Below are positions 33,101-44,329 of a stretch of DNA of 64,000 bases, one piece after another (within the stretch, counting starts at the first letter, position 1; every line of letters begins with the position of its first letter). Below the pieces are notes generated by a model. That model did no database searches, was not told where the DNA came from, and saw only the letters and a program-made list of their open reading frames with translations. The stretch is taken from NCBI GenBank assembly GCA_003116995.1, contig BDSL01000043.1, forward strand, positions 496,001 to 560,000, in the 5' to 3' direction. Position numbers and translations under genes: made by a program. The DNA comes from Yamagishiella unicocca. Taxonomy: Eukaryota > Chlorophyta > Chlorophyceae > Chlamydomonadales > Volvocaceae.

Positions 33101-35771
33101 TGGGGAGGGCACGATCCCAGGGGTGGGGAACTCACGATCTGGCTCAAGGCCAAAGGCCAGGTCAAGGCCAAAGGCAGGTCAAGGCCAAAGGCCAGCTCAA
33201 GGCCAAAGGCAAAGGCAAGGCCGGTCAGAAGCACGAACATTATGGAGGCGAGGGGCAGGGACTGGCCCCGCACCAACGCAGTGCCCCTTCCCCTCAAAAG
33301 CCGGCAACGCCCTGCCGGCTGGGCTCAACCTGCCCCAACTCGCCCCCCAGACCTGCCCCATCCAGCCTCCTCCTGCCCCAACCCGCCCCCAGCCCCCCCC
33401 CATCCAGCCCCTCCTGCCCCACTTGTTTCCGAAGCTCCTGTGTGCCTCAATGATGACCCGGTCCTCCTCGTCCGTCCACCCCCCCGTGCGTATGTCGGGC
33501 CGCAGGTGGTGGGTCCACCGCTCGCGGCACTGCTTGCCGGTGCGCCCCTCGCCGGCCGGGCGCCCCAGCTGGCTGTTGAGCGCCGCCGCCACCTCCGTCC
33601 AGTTCTTGGTGCCGTGCGCGTCCACGCTCCTGACAGCGCGGGAGCGAGAGAGCGGGGCAGTGAAAGGGGGATGACAGGGAATCCGCGAATCCACGGCCGA
33701 CAAACCAAGGCGGTCAAGATGGCGGTCCAGAAGAGACGGGAGGCGAGTAGACAGCGGGGCAGTGAAAGGGGGATTACATGAAAGAGCCGTGATAAGGGGG
33801 CGGGAGGGAGGGAGGGAGGGCCAGAGGCAGCGGCGACCGCAGCAGCAGCAGCAGCAACCCAAGAGGTGGAGGAGGGGGAAAGGAGGATCGGGGAAACTCC
33901 ACCAGTGTGCGTGTGTGTGTGGGGAGGGGGGGGGGTATGTAAAACGAAATCCGCGAATCCACGGCCGGCATGGGCGGGGGGGTTCAAGCAACTCACAAAT
34001 CCCGTGACGATCGTAACAGGAGGATCGGCCCCGCCCCTCGGTGTGTCGGCCGTGGATTCGCGGATCCTTGTGTAACCCTCCCCCCCCCCCGCATCATCGG
34101 TTTTTATGCCAACCCCGCCAACTATCCTGTCCCGTTGCGTTAAACGGTTTTAAACACCCCCCCGCCGCGGTCCGTACTGCCACCGCTCAGCGTCCTGGTG
34201 GCCACCTCAGCCAAAGCCCCGCTTGGCCCCCCGCCTGACACAGCCGTCATGCCCCCCCCCGTCATGCCCCCCCCCGCCATGCCCCCCCCCCCCCCGTCAT
34301 GCCCCCCCCCATCATGCCCCCCCCCTCATGCCCCCCCCCGCCATGCCCACCCCCGTCATGCCCCCCCGTCATGCCCCCCCCCCCCCGTCATGCCCCCCCG
34401 TCATGCCCCCCCTCGTCATGCCCCCCCCCTGACACAGCCGGCCCCCCCTCCGCCCCCCGCCGTTTCAGTGCCGACCTGCGGCTTTCCTCTCAAGCCCCCT
34501 ATTCTACCCATGTCGTGTAACCGGTACGTACGCCACCCCCCATCATGCCAACCCCCATCATGCCACCCCCATCATGCCACCCCCCATCATGCCACCCCCC
34601 ATCATGCCAACCCCCCATCATGCCACCCCCCATCATGCCACCCCCCATCATGCCACCCAACCCCCCGTTCTCCGCAGGCCGCCTCCACAGGTTTGCCGGT
34701 GGTCAGTCCCAGTGCTCCAGCATGCGCCCACAAAATCGGTCCCGTCGCGTAAAACGGTCTGTACGCACCCCCGTTCTCCAGCATGCATCTCGAAACGTCT
34801 GCTTCCAAACGATTTTTTCTCGCGTACACGGGTCTTCCTCGCAACCCCCCGTCATGCCCCCCCCCCATCATGCCACCCTCGAACCCCCCCATCATGCCAC
34901 CCAGTCGAGTTACCGGTTCTTTCATTGCAACCCCCCGTCATGCCACCCCCCGCGCCTGTCCTCCGAGCCGCGCCACGCCATCGACCTGCCCGTCTTGGCT
35001 CCCCGCCCGCCTCCGTGGCTGCCTACACACCCTTGCCAGGAAAGTCAGTGGCCTCCGAAGCTGGTAACCCACGTGTCGGCCGACCCCCCACGTGCTAACG
35101 CCTCTCCCCCTTGCACCGACTCTCCAGTCTTCTCCCCGCACGCCGCGAGCCCCACCCACCCCTGGCGCCGGAACCAGCAAAACACCTTCCCTGACCTGAC
35201 TCCATCCACCCGCGTCGGGCTTTGAAGCACATTCCCCCAACGCCCCTAAATCCTAAAAGCCTAAACCCCCAACGAGCCACTTTGAGGGCCCGTTACCATG
35301 TATTGGTCCCTCATTGAAGCAGTCGGCTCCTATCTTACAGAGCCAAAACCGCCACGCTCTGTTCTCTGCCGCCCTAGGCTTCCCCTGCCGACTCCCCGCG
35401 TTGCGCGCCTCCTCCTCCCACCCCAGGTCGGATTTTCCTTGCAATCCCAGGTCGGGGAGAAGTGCTCTGGTGGTCTCTACGTTGCGCGCAGGGTTGCTGC
35501 CCGCGGCCAGCACCGGACCCCGCTAGCATGTGTAACCCTTACACAGACCGTCCCCCCCCGGGCTAGTCGGTGGTATGCGGCGCGCCCCTCCTCGTGCAGC
35601 CGCGTGCGCGTTGCCTCTGTCGTCCCCAAACCGCCCGCACCCGCCTGCTCGGCCCTACCTGCGCAGAACGGCATCCTCCTCGGGCTTCCAAGCCCCCCGC
35701 AGCATTGCTCGGCTGCTACCGCCGGAGGCTGCTTTCGATGGACCGGCCGGATCTGGCCGCCAGGCAGTCAT
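28695..35771 (-). CDS. R2R3-MYB transcription factor MYB-B (paralogue of MYB-A)
   Basis: Predicted nuclear DNA-binding regulator. Exons on the minus strand: 35771-35659, 33629-33423, 33016-32965, 32681-32393, 31948-30783, 30219-29484 and 29083-28695 (stop TAG). Together they encode 983 residues with all phases closing. R2 spans about residues 28-85 (GAWKPEEDAVLR, HGTKNWTEVAAAL, GKQCRERWTHHLRPDI). R3 spans about 86-133 (GGWTDEEDRVIIEAH, GNKWRQIAQLLTGR, NHWNSTIRQK). R2 has a roughly ten-residue insertion at the same point where MYB-A has about 45. After R3 come SSGLKQYILSLGLQPRR, a putative nuclear signal SPKRQRV, polyAla and polyGln tracts, a Thr-rich stretch, and a His/Gln-rich end. The first exon is only 37 codons. 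It was placed from the ATG at 35771, a canonical donor and an exact phase match. Exact ends of the low-complexity exons are less secure than the MYB domain. Confidence 0.87.
32069..32215. repeat. 32-nt tandem repeat in MYB-B intron
   Basis: Five copies, starting at 32069, 32101, 32133, 32165 and 32197, of a 32-nt unit CCCAGCTAGGCAGGCTGC plus TCGTAACC followed by TCGCG or CCATG. They lie in the intron between exons 32681-32393 and 31948-30783. Confidence 0.95.
34230..34690. repeat. C-rich CATGCC minisatellite in MYB-B first intron
   Basis: Dozens of units of the form CCCCCC(G/A)TCATGCC, with variable C-run length and some CACCATGCC forms, interrupted by dispersed cassettes. They lie inside the 33630-35658 intron. 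Variable C-run length makes the assembly here uncertain. Confidence 0.93.
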
Positions 35772-36367
35772 GGCGCTCGACGGCCTCGCCAGTCGCACCG
35801 CGATACCGGCCGCACCGCTATGAGCGCTGCGCGCGGAGTTGGCATACGCGGCTGCTACAGGCGCGGCTTGAAGAGCTTAACAGATGCTCGCAGCAGCGGG
35901 GGGCGCCCGGCGCGCAACGCGCGGGCGCCCCGCAGGAAAGTGGTGCCCTGCAGTTGCGAGACTGCCGACGCTGGACGGCGGATTCGCCGTGTTGATGAGA
36001 GGTGCTGGAATACAAAGCCCCGGCAAATCGGTACAGTGGCAGTCCAAGGCCAGAGTCCGGTCGGGTTGTAAGTACTCTTGTATGAGTCTCCCTTTGTGTA
36101 AGGTATCTCTTGTATAAGTCTCCCTTCGTGTAAGGTAACAGACACACGAGTTGAGGACACTGTGCCGAATTATAGCAATTCGGAGTGATCGGACAGGTAG
36201 CCGATCAAAGGAAAGGGCCCAATCCTTTTATTAATGCGCTCCGGCGCTCCAACAATAAAACCAAAAGCGTATATGTATCAGGGTGGAGCATAACATGGTG
36301 CTTAGTACACGCTAGGCATAATTCCTACAGTTTCTGTTAGTCAAACGACATACGGTGGACTAGGAGT
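35772..36367. other. Spacer upstream of MYB-B
   Basis: About 600 bp between the MYB-B start (35771) and the stop of the unidentified minus-strand gene (36368). It should hold the MYB-B promoter. A duplicated GTATAAGTCTCCCTT-type motif (GTATGAGTCTCCCTTTGTGT and its near copy) occurs at about 36079-36137. No coding sequence is seen. Confidence 0.5.
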
Positions 36368-38834
36368 CTAGGACGGAGGCTCTACGCCGGCATCGGAGCC
36401 ACGGTAGTACAGAAGGCGATGCTCGGCACAAACTGGTTTCTCACGAATAGTCAGCAGCACACCTTCGCCGGCGTCGCGGGCCAACATTAGCAGCGCGTCG
36501 CCCTCTTGATGCGAGCACAAACCCGCAGAGGCATCCCCTCGTAAAATTGGAAGCTCATATGACGTGGAGCTACGCACCTTGGGGGCTTACGGACCCGTCG
36601 CCGGGCTTGATGCACCGGCCGCCGACCAATGCGGGAACGCTCGAGCCGTTTGAGCACGCCTGTGCTCGTGCAAGTCCGCTTCGCACCTGTGACTCTGAGG
36701 AAGCGGCAGGAACACCGTGGAGGGTAGCTACGAAGGGGCGCAGCGAACACGGGGATGCAGGCGGGCGGACAGACGAGGACCTCCACGGGTAGTGCAAGTG
36801 GTGCTGCGCCCAACACAGGCATGGCTTGCTGCAGCTCGTGCATCCGCGGCGGAAGCTGTTATCTCTGCAGCAAGGTACGTGTCATACCCAGACGGACGGC
36901 GCTCAACTAGTTTGGATAGACGATCTGACCGGGTCAACCGCTTGTCTTGGCTCTTTTACTTCTTTGCATCGAGGGGGAAGAATTTGATACAGAGCTTATT
37001 AAAAGGCATTGCTAATCCGAATCGCCAAATAATGTTTGGCATACCACACCGAGTGGCAACTGTGTTGCGTTCGTGTGTTGTGTTGTGTTCCCGTTGCGGT
37101 TTGGAATACAACACACACTCGGTGTGGTATGCAACATCGAACTGTATACCACACGGAGCGGGCGTCTGTGTTTGCGTCCCCAACGCGCAGGGGTCCAAGT
37201 ACCCGGCTCGCCTCGCGGCACCCACAGTGAACCAGACCTGACACAACCAACGCCCCGGCCATACGGCAGCACCTGCCCCCGGTCCACCACTCGCTGCGGC
37301 TGCTGCTGCCACGTGCGCATGCGTGTGAGCCACCGCAGGCCCGATCGCAGCGCCACCAGGAGTCGGGCCACCGGCTCCAGAAAGCGGTCGTCGTGGGGGT
37401 GGGTGGCAAGGAGGTTGAGCAGCGGCGTGAGCGGGCACACTCTCGCACGGTCCAGGAAAGCCAGCGAGGACAAGCGGATGTGCGTGCCCACCACCACCTG
37501 CGCCTGGCGGCGAGGCGTCGGTGTGCGGGCGGATGAGGATTTGGGTTTGTACGTCACGGTGGAAGAGATGAAGCGGTGGTTGGTGCGGCTGGCCGATGTA
37601 GTATCACCTGTTGCTCCCATGCCGTCAAGGCACCCAACCACCCACCTCCAGCAGGAAGGCGGCGCAGTAGGTCTGCTGGGACAAGTCGCTGGTGGCGCGG
37701 CTTCGCCAGAAGTCGAGCAGGTAGCCGGCGCCCTAGTAGTTGGGGTCGCCGGAGCTGCCGAGTCCCACGTTGGACTGTCACTCACGCCACGACGCATCAA
37801 GAGGGGTTGTGTGGATGCGCCGCGAGAAGCCTCGTGATCTCGTTGATCCCATCATCTACACAGCCAGTCCCTTTGCCGTTTGATGCGCGCCCAAGCACGT
37901 AGACTGCTGCAACACTCATCATCACCCTGTGTTTTTGTTCTCTGGCCCCTCCGTCGGAGTTTCGGTGGTTTGCCACCTCTCGATCGGCCACTTTGTTCGT
38001 CTTCCTGCGTCTCTTTCAGTGTCAGGCGATGCGCCCGATGGCTCTGGTCTGGGGCCCATAGTACAGTAACATTTACTACCATCACCCTTTGATACCCGGG
38101 CAGCACGTCTCAAGAGGCGCAGGACGTACCGCAGCATTCATGTAAACGTAGGTCGGTTCTTCTGCGCTGTTGCCGAGAGACCAGTCCGGCGATGACTCGC
38201 CAATGTAACAGGTGATGGTGACGGCGTCCGGGGCGCCGTACTTCTGGTTGCTCAGGTACGACTCTGGTACATCCCAGACGGCAATCGCGAGGTCCTTCTG
38301 CAGCGCCAATAATGGTGCCAAATTAATAAGCATGCGCGCTAGTGCTTCGAGGCACTATCCTGCGTACCTAATGCGTGTAGAACCTGCTGGGCACTTTGCA
38401 GAGCTCGCCAGCCATCTCGAGGTCAACCTGGTCCAGGAGGCGCATGACCTGCGGGAACACGGGGTGCGTCAGCTCGGGCAGCAGGCCTGCAGCGCTGTCA
38501 TCACGGCGCCCGTTGTTCTGCAGCGGCCCTCCAGTCCCGTCTTGCTGCCCCCGCGCAGCACCCAGCATCGAGGGTGGCGGCATGTGCTTAACACGGCGCA
38601 TGTGCTCTGCGGGCAGGCACCAGCAGCGGCGTGTGGATTAGGAGTTTGGCTCCACACTTCTCCTCGAGCGTGGGACAAGAGAGCGGCCTCAGCTTCGGCA
38701 CCCGGCCCATGTCGGCTAGGCCGCTTCGAACGGAGTCTTGTTAGACAACCAAAGACGTCACCAATGTTGCTTGGCTGAGCCTTGGCCGGTGGTCTATCGC
38801 TGTTCAGCAACATCTCTGGGTACGACAATTTGCT
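36368..38834 (-). CDS. Unidentified multi-exon gene, possibly broken
   Basis: I do not recognise the family. Well-bounded exons on the minus strand: 38834-38762 (SKLSYPEMLLNSD...), around 38448-38395 (VMRLLDQVDLEMAGELC), 38297-38130 (56 codons, DLAIAVWDVPESYL...YVYMNAA), 37774-37646 (43 codons, SNVGLGSSGDPNY, then a stop, then GAGYLLDFWRSR), 37503-37273 (77 codons, VVVGTHIRLSSLAFLDR...), one ending at 36578 (CIKPGDGSVSPQ) and a last one 36537-36368 (GDALLMLARDAGEGV..., stop). The three central exons join in phase 0 with standard donors and acceptors. The exon at 37774-37646 has an in-frame TAG at 37735-37733, so the gene is either a pseudogene, a sequencing error or mis-modelled. The last intron would be only 40 nt. 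The 5' end was not found. A segment at 36780-36905 resembles 21560-21830. Confidence 0.45.
37915..38070 (+). repeat. Dispersed repeat copy 2 (pairs with 8540-8720)
   Basis: Same ordered words as the copy at 8540-8720, with a short deletion between GATGGCTCT and GGTCTGGGG. It lies in an intron-sized gap of the unidentified minus-strand gene, so it inserted there or the gene model spans it. Confidence 0.7.
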
Positions 38835-38849
38835 CTGGTAAACCACGGG

Positions 38850-41236
38850 TACGTCGCCCGGAAGGAGTGCAGGGTGTAAGGGTACAGGTTGAAATAGTTC
38901 AGGGCTTAAGGGTGCAGGGTGTATGGGAGAGGGCGCGAGCGGAAACCCCACCCACATTTCGGAGCATTACAAACACCTGTCCTCACACCTCGTGCGGGTG
39001 GCAAAGTACCCGTGTGGGTGTGGGTGGGGTGGGAGCGTCGGCGGGTGCAGTGCCGTAGACAACCAACAACCAAGACTCGCTAGGGGTCATAAAAAAGGAA
39101 ACGGCCGTTGCAGGTCGCTGGCCAACAACCCCAGGCCAGCGGGAGCTTGACGACCGCTTTTGCAGGCTTGGACACTGCAGGCCGCCGGGGCGCTGAGCTT
39201 AACAATAGATAATATATATATACACACCCGATTATGAGATTATGATAATAATAATAATAATTCATGTACCCTCGAGGTCGCCCTGCATATGCGATCTTCG
39301 GAGCACTCTTCGGAGCACCAAGAATGGGTGGCCCACAGGCGAGCGGCCCGCATCAACCGCAAACTCCCCGCGGCAAGCCCAGGGTGGGCACACGAGCCAC
39401 CGTAACCACCATGAACACCAGCTGCAACAAGTGCCGTACGGCAACATGCCATGAATTTGTGTATGTGTATGGGGCTGTCCCTCCCGAGCACTAACTGGTC
39501 AATGACTTCCGGACGAAGCCAATGCGCCTCCCTCGGCGCACGCCTCGAGGGAGAGTACGAAGCAGCACATACGAGAGCAACACAGCGGGGACATCTATCG
39601 TACATGTACATCTATGGTACATGTACAGCGAGCCAAGGGATAACAGTCAACGGGTACTGTCGTACGTTGGTCCCTCACACCGTCACCGAAATACAGGATT
39701 CGTGAAGAGGCGGCATCCGCCCAAAGCAGGCGTCACGAGCCATACCTGCCAAACATGGAAGTTAGTAGGCTGGGAACGACACACACACAAACACAGGACG
39801 GTCGCTCGCCCACAATTCGAGTAAACACCCACTAACAAAGTACATTCGCCGATTCTGCCGTACGTAAAATTTCAAAGTTAGGCCGCTCGCCAGGCATTCG
39901 CTGCCGTGGCGGTACGACCTCAAGGAGTACGACGAATTGCGAAACCAACATGAATGCGCAAGCATTGGCTCTGGCCAATGCTCAGCGGCGCGAAGGCTAC
40001 GGCCGCCAGTAGCCTGAAGTCCCCCGGGACGATCCGGAATCGTCCCGTGACAACGAGAAATACATCTTTGACGTACAACCGTGTACGACGACATCCGTTA
40101 CCGTACATCAGCCGTGCGTGTTGACGCCCCACACCCGTCCGCCCTAGGCCTCATCCCTTATGCCACCAGGACGCGCGCGCGTGGAAATCCCCCTGACGAC
40201 CCTCCCCCTACCACAGCGCAGACACCCCCCGCACCCGAGCACGCACTACCACGATCGAAAGAGCCCAAAACGCATGACCCCTTGCAGCTCTCCCCTTATT
40301 TCACACCCTTCTGTTAGTCGCAGCGCTGCGCGCGACCCCTCCTACCTGCCGCACCTGCATCCGAACCTGTCTGTAGCCGAGAGGCGCAGCAACACAGAGG
40401 CGCGCTCGTATAGCCATACAGCACGACAATGCCTCCCATGATCCCAAGCCATCCACTGATTGGACGAGCGCGTCATTTGGCCCCGCGGGCCCCGGGTAAC
40501 AGGACCCCGAGCCGATAGCTCAAGAGGAACTCGCGCGACGTCAAGGCGGAAGCTGCGCTTGCCGCAATCCATGTCGTACGACGACGACCGTGGCGGCGGC
40601 GGCGGCGCCGCCGCCGCCGCTGTGCGCCGCGCCGTCCGTAGGCGAAGATCCATCCTCCTCTGACGGTTCCGCGCAAGGTGCGCCTGCGCCGCGTTCCTCC
40701 ATAGGGGAGCTGTGCCGTGTGCCACGTCATCATATTGATGACGTGGCCCGCCTCAGCACGGTGGTGGGGACCGCATGGCGTGGAAGGCCACCTACCGACC
40801 CGACACCAATGAGGACTCTCCTGTCATCACACCGCCTCGAACCACCCACCCACCACCCACCACCCACCCAGCCACCCAGCCACCCAGCCAGTCGCGTTAC
40901 CGGCTCTTTTATTGTAACCCAGCCATGCGTCCATCTCACCCATACGGGGCCAATGACCTCCCTGGACCACCAACCAAGCTCGTGCCGCACGCCCGTTCTC
41001 CCTCTCGTTCGTTCTCCCCCTGCCTCCGCCCCGCCCCGCCAGCGTGGGGTTCGCTCCCATGCCCCCCCGGGCCGGCGAGGCGGCTTTCGGAGGCTGGGGC
41101 AAGGGGGGAGCCCGCTGCGCTGCAGCTTCCCAGCTACTTCCCAGCTACTTCCCAGCTACTTCCCAGCTACTTCCCAGCTACTTCCCAGCTACTCCCCAGC
41201 CACTTTCCAGTTACTTCACGGCTGCACGCTGCTGCG
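38850..41236. other. Intergenic region, no gene recognised
   Basis: No family-level coding signal. Contents seen: a repeated GTGCAGGGTGTA-type word at 38868-38925, an (AAT)n run at 39245-39262, a CACCCA-rich run at 40845-40885 leading into a cassette with GTTACCGGCTCTTTTATTG at about 40895-40920, and an 11-nt repeat at 41127-41205. Part of it must be the 3' region of methyltransferase copy 1. Confidence 0.5.
41127..41205. repeat. 11-nt tandem repeat
   Basis: About seven copies of CTTCCCAGCTA just downstream of the stop of methyltransferase copy 1, probably in its 3' region. Eleven is not a multiple of three, so the same peptide pattern appears in all frames. Confidence 0.92.
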
Positions 41237-43735
41237 CTACAGCTTGCGGATGGAGAAGAGCCGCGCCTGCGCCTTGCCGCCCCAAAACGTCGGATGGAAT
41301 TCGATAATGGAGTTCTCAATGGTCTCCACCTCCCACCCGCTGAGCCGGTTGAACAAAGCCAGCAGGTCGGGCACAGCGATCCGCCTGGCGGAGGGTCAGA
41401 GGGCGGGATGGGAACGGAGCAAGCGTCGGTTGTGGGCGGTTGGGAACCGCCACTGGCAGGTCGGCAGTTGGTCCACAGACACGCCGCCGGCGCAGATCAA
41501 GTCGTGTTGCTGTGTGCTGATGATATCGTCGGGGCCGTTCGTGTATCGGGTGGTGCAGCTAGCGTGGACACGGCTAGTGGTGGCGGTGACACCTGGAGCT
41601 CAGCCGCCTCGGACGCCCGGGAGCCACCTCGGCGTCAAAAGACTACAATAACAAAAGGGAGGCTGTGCTGCTGCCCCGGAGCTCCGAAACACAGGGACAT
41701 CAGGAGCAGGCCCCGCAGCGCGAGTCCCCCCGCCCCCCGGCAGGCAGCCCCTCACCCCACCCACCCCAGCCCAGTCGTACGGCAAGCGGCAGTGTACGGC
41801 AAGCGGCGGTGTACGGCAAGCGACAGTGTACGGCAAGCGGCAGTGTACACGGCAGTAGCGGCAGGCTCCGCACCTGGGCCCTCCCGGCCGCGTCTCCACC
41901 TCGGACATGCAGTTCATGTAGAGCATTCCTCCGGGCCGCATCAGCCGCTTCATTGTAGCCAAGTAGCGGTCCCGGTCGGCGTCTGAGAAGCAATGGAAGG
42001 TGAGCGAGTCTAGGACGATGTCGTGGGAGCCGTTCTGTCCGGGCCCCAGCGCCGGCGGCATGCGGTCGGGGTCCTGCTCCAGCAGGTCCCCCACCTCCAG
42101 CCCCACCTTGCCCCGCATGCCGCGCAGACCCGCCTTGGCCGCCACGAACTCCAGGCAGCGAGGGACCTGATGGGGCGTGACGGGGGGTTACAGGTAAAGA
42201 ACCGGTAACTCGACTGGGGTAATGTAGTTGGTGCATAGCTCTAGCCTGGGGTAATGTAGTTGGTGCGCGACGGGGGGGGGAGGGCGGGTAAAGGATAATC
42301 CGTGAACCCACAGGGGGAGCGAGTGGGTGGGTTGGAGGGCGGCGACGGATAGGTGCCAATCAGTACGGCAGCGGGGCTGCGATCAGTACGGCGTCAGCGC
42401 GCCCTCATCACAACCCACGTCCAGCCAAAGTAGCTGGCGCCGGCCATGGGTACGTGTGCGGCAACGCCCTCCCCCCCGCTGATTCGACCTGACAGCGTAT
42501 GCCAGCGTGCTTGCGCCGGCGAGCGGGCGCTGGTGACGTCAGCACAAGGTCCCACACGTGCCGATAGCCGTACGGTCCCGCCCGCAAAGGCCGGCGGGCA
42601 GTGGCAGGTAGCATGATGCGTGAGGACGGGTTGGATGAAGGTGTGATGATAGTTCGATTTGACGGCGTATTACCCATGTGTTTTGTCAAATTAGCCAGAG
42701 GACCCCACAGGATGCCTAATTAAGTAGGTCACAACCCTAGCGCCCGGCCTGCTATACGGCACCATAACCCCCAACTCCCAACCACCCACCACGTCCACCG
42801 CCGTGACTACAGTCCCCGGGCACGCCTTTACGATGTAGAGCGCGTTGTCGCCGATGCCGCAGCCCGCGTCCAGCACTCGCCCGGAGAAGCAACGCCGCAT
42901 AACCAGGTCGCGGACGAACTTCTGGGGCCTGGGAGGGGGAGGAGGGGAGGACGGCAGCGATCAGCCATAGGGGTTTGAAGGCCCGGGGCTCGAACGGGGG
43001 TGGGTGGCCACGGGGACGGAAGCAGGCGGGCGCAAGGGAGGCAGCGAGGGCGCCCTGCCGCGCTGATCGCACCGTGAACTAAAATTCGTCAATGCAAGCA
43101 CTGCCGCGACATGTGAGGTTTCAATATTCCACAACAAGCCTCAGCCTTGAGGCATGGGGGAACGCTGTGCTGGGGCGCAGGTCAGGAGAAGCGAAAGACG
43201 GTGTGCGGCACCCCGCGAACGAAACCGCGCTCCGAACGACCAACCCACCGGTGGATTTCCCAGGGCGCCAACCCGGTTCCTGACACGTGGGCAAGGATCT
43301 GCAAAACATAAGAGCCAAAACGGGATGATGATGGTGGCGGACTCGGCAAGGAGACGCGGACATGTTTACCTTAGGTCTCGGCACGCCTCCCGCCGTGTGG
43401 TAACGCGGGCTACCGATGAAGCTGTGAACGCTGTCAACATTTAGTTCTGGCCCATCCTCTGCAGCCGCAAGGAGCGGGAAGGCCTCTTCGCCCAGCGAAC
43501 CCAGACGAGACGGCAGGAAGGATAAGCCTTCCAAAGCGTCGCTGGTCGAGCTTCTAGCAGATAAAAGGCGCTGATAAAGTATGCTCTCACGCCGCTGTTG
43601 CTGCGAAGGCATCTGGTTAGGGCTATCCTCGCGTTCGGGGCCATCCTTTATCGTGTCGAGGTGCACACCCAGGTCTGAAAACGCCCGAATGCATCCTGAC
43701 GTATGTAGCGGTGACTCCATTTGACCGTCCTCCAT
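41237..43735 (-). CDS. SAM-dependent class I methyltransferase, copy 1
   Basis: Predicted to transfer methyl groups from S-adenosylmethionine; the substrate is unknown. Exons on the minus strand: 43735-43370, 43298-43249, 42928-42790, 42166-41874 and 41384-41237 (stop TAG). They total 996 nt, or 331 residues, with all phases closing. Motif I is VLDAGCGIGD (residues 157-166), and the acidic end of strand 2 is AVDV (182-185). Motif IV-like DIVLDSLTFHCF is followed by MRPGGMLYMN. The protein ends with FWGGKAQARLFSIRKL. The short second exon encodes SGTGLAPWEIHRPQ, which resembles the PWE/PWD-x-GRPQ segment before motif I in thiol-methyltransferase-like enzymes. The first 122 residues have no recognised domain and end in a conserved DGPELNVDSVHSFIGS block shared with copy 2. 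Intron 4 holds a 17-nt repeat (about 41779-41847). Copy 2 lies 15 kb away in inverted orientation. Confidence 0.9.
41779..41850. repeat. 17-nt tandem repeat in methyltransferase copy 1 intron
   Basis: Four copies of CGGCAAGCGGCAGTGTA with single-base variants, immediately after the donor of the 42166-41874 exon. At the equivalent place copy 2 has a different short run built on TGCCGTA. Confidence 0.9.
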
Positions 43736-44329
43736 GGGCGTCGGTGTGAGTGTTTTTTAATAGTAACTTGCGCCGCGCTCTCCGTGCTCAGGTTCCTGCT
43801 TGCAACCCTCGGCTACTTATCAGGAAAACTCGCTCAAAGCGCCAAATGCCGAAATGCGCACGAGATGCATGGTGCTCGGTGCCTCGCGTCAGCAATAATA
43901 CTTGGTCGTGAAGGTGCCGTATCAAACGCGTCTACGTACACGGATGTTTGTCATGGGTAACAACAGTGTCCGAGCTTACTTCTCCTTACTATTAGTAAAA
44001 ACGATCAGTAAGTCTGGGAAAATCAGCTTTAGCGGAACGCGGCCATACGAGCAGTCATGCGGCGGTCGCACGAGGTTCGTAAAGCATCCACAGTTATTAA
44101 CCACAACATACATTTAAATTAGCGTCAATCAACTTCGAAAAACTATTTTTCCGGTGGGTTCGTCCGGTCCGAATCTCAGGCATGAATATCGCAGGCCTGA
44201 CGCTAGGCGCTGGACAGGGCTGGACAAAAGCCCTAAGCCCGCTCGAACCTGTACGAACCTATCAAATGCCGCGGGTCATGCGTACATACCGCGCTCGTCA
44301 ATTTGCTTTGGTTTTGCGCCGTGTTGGCG

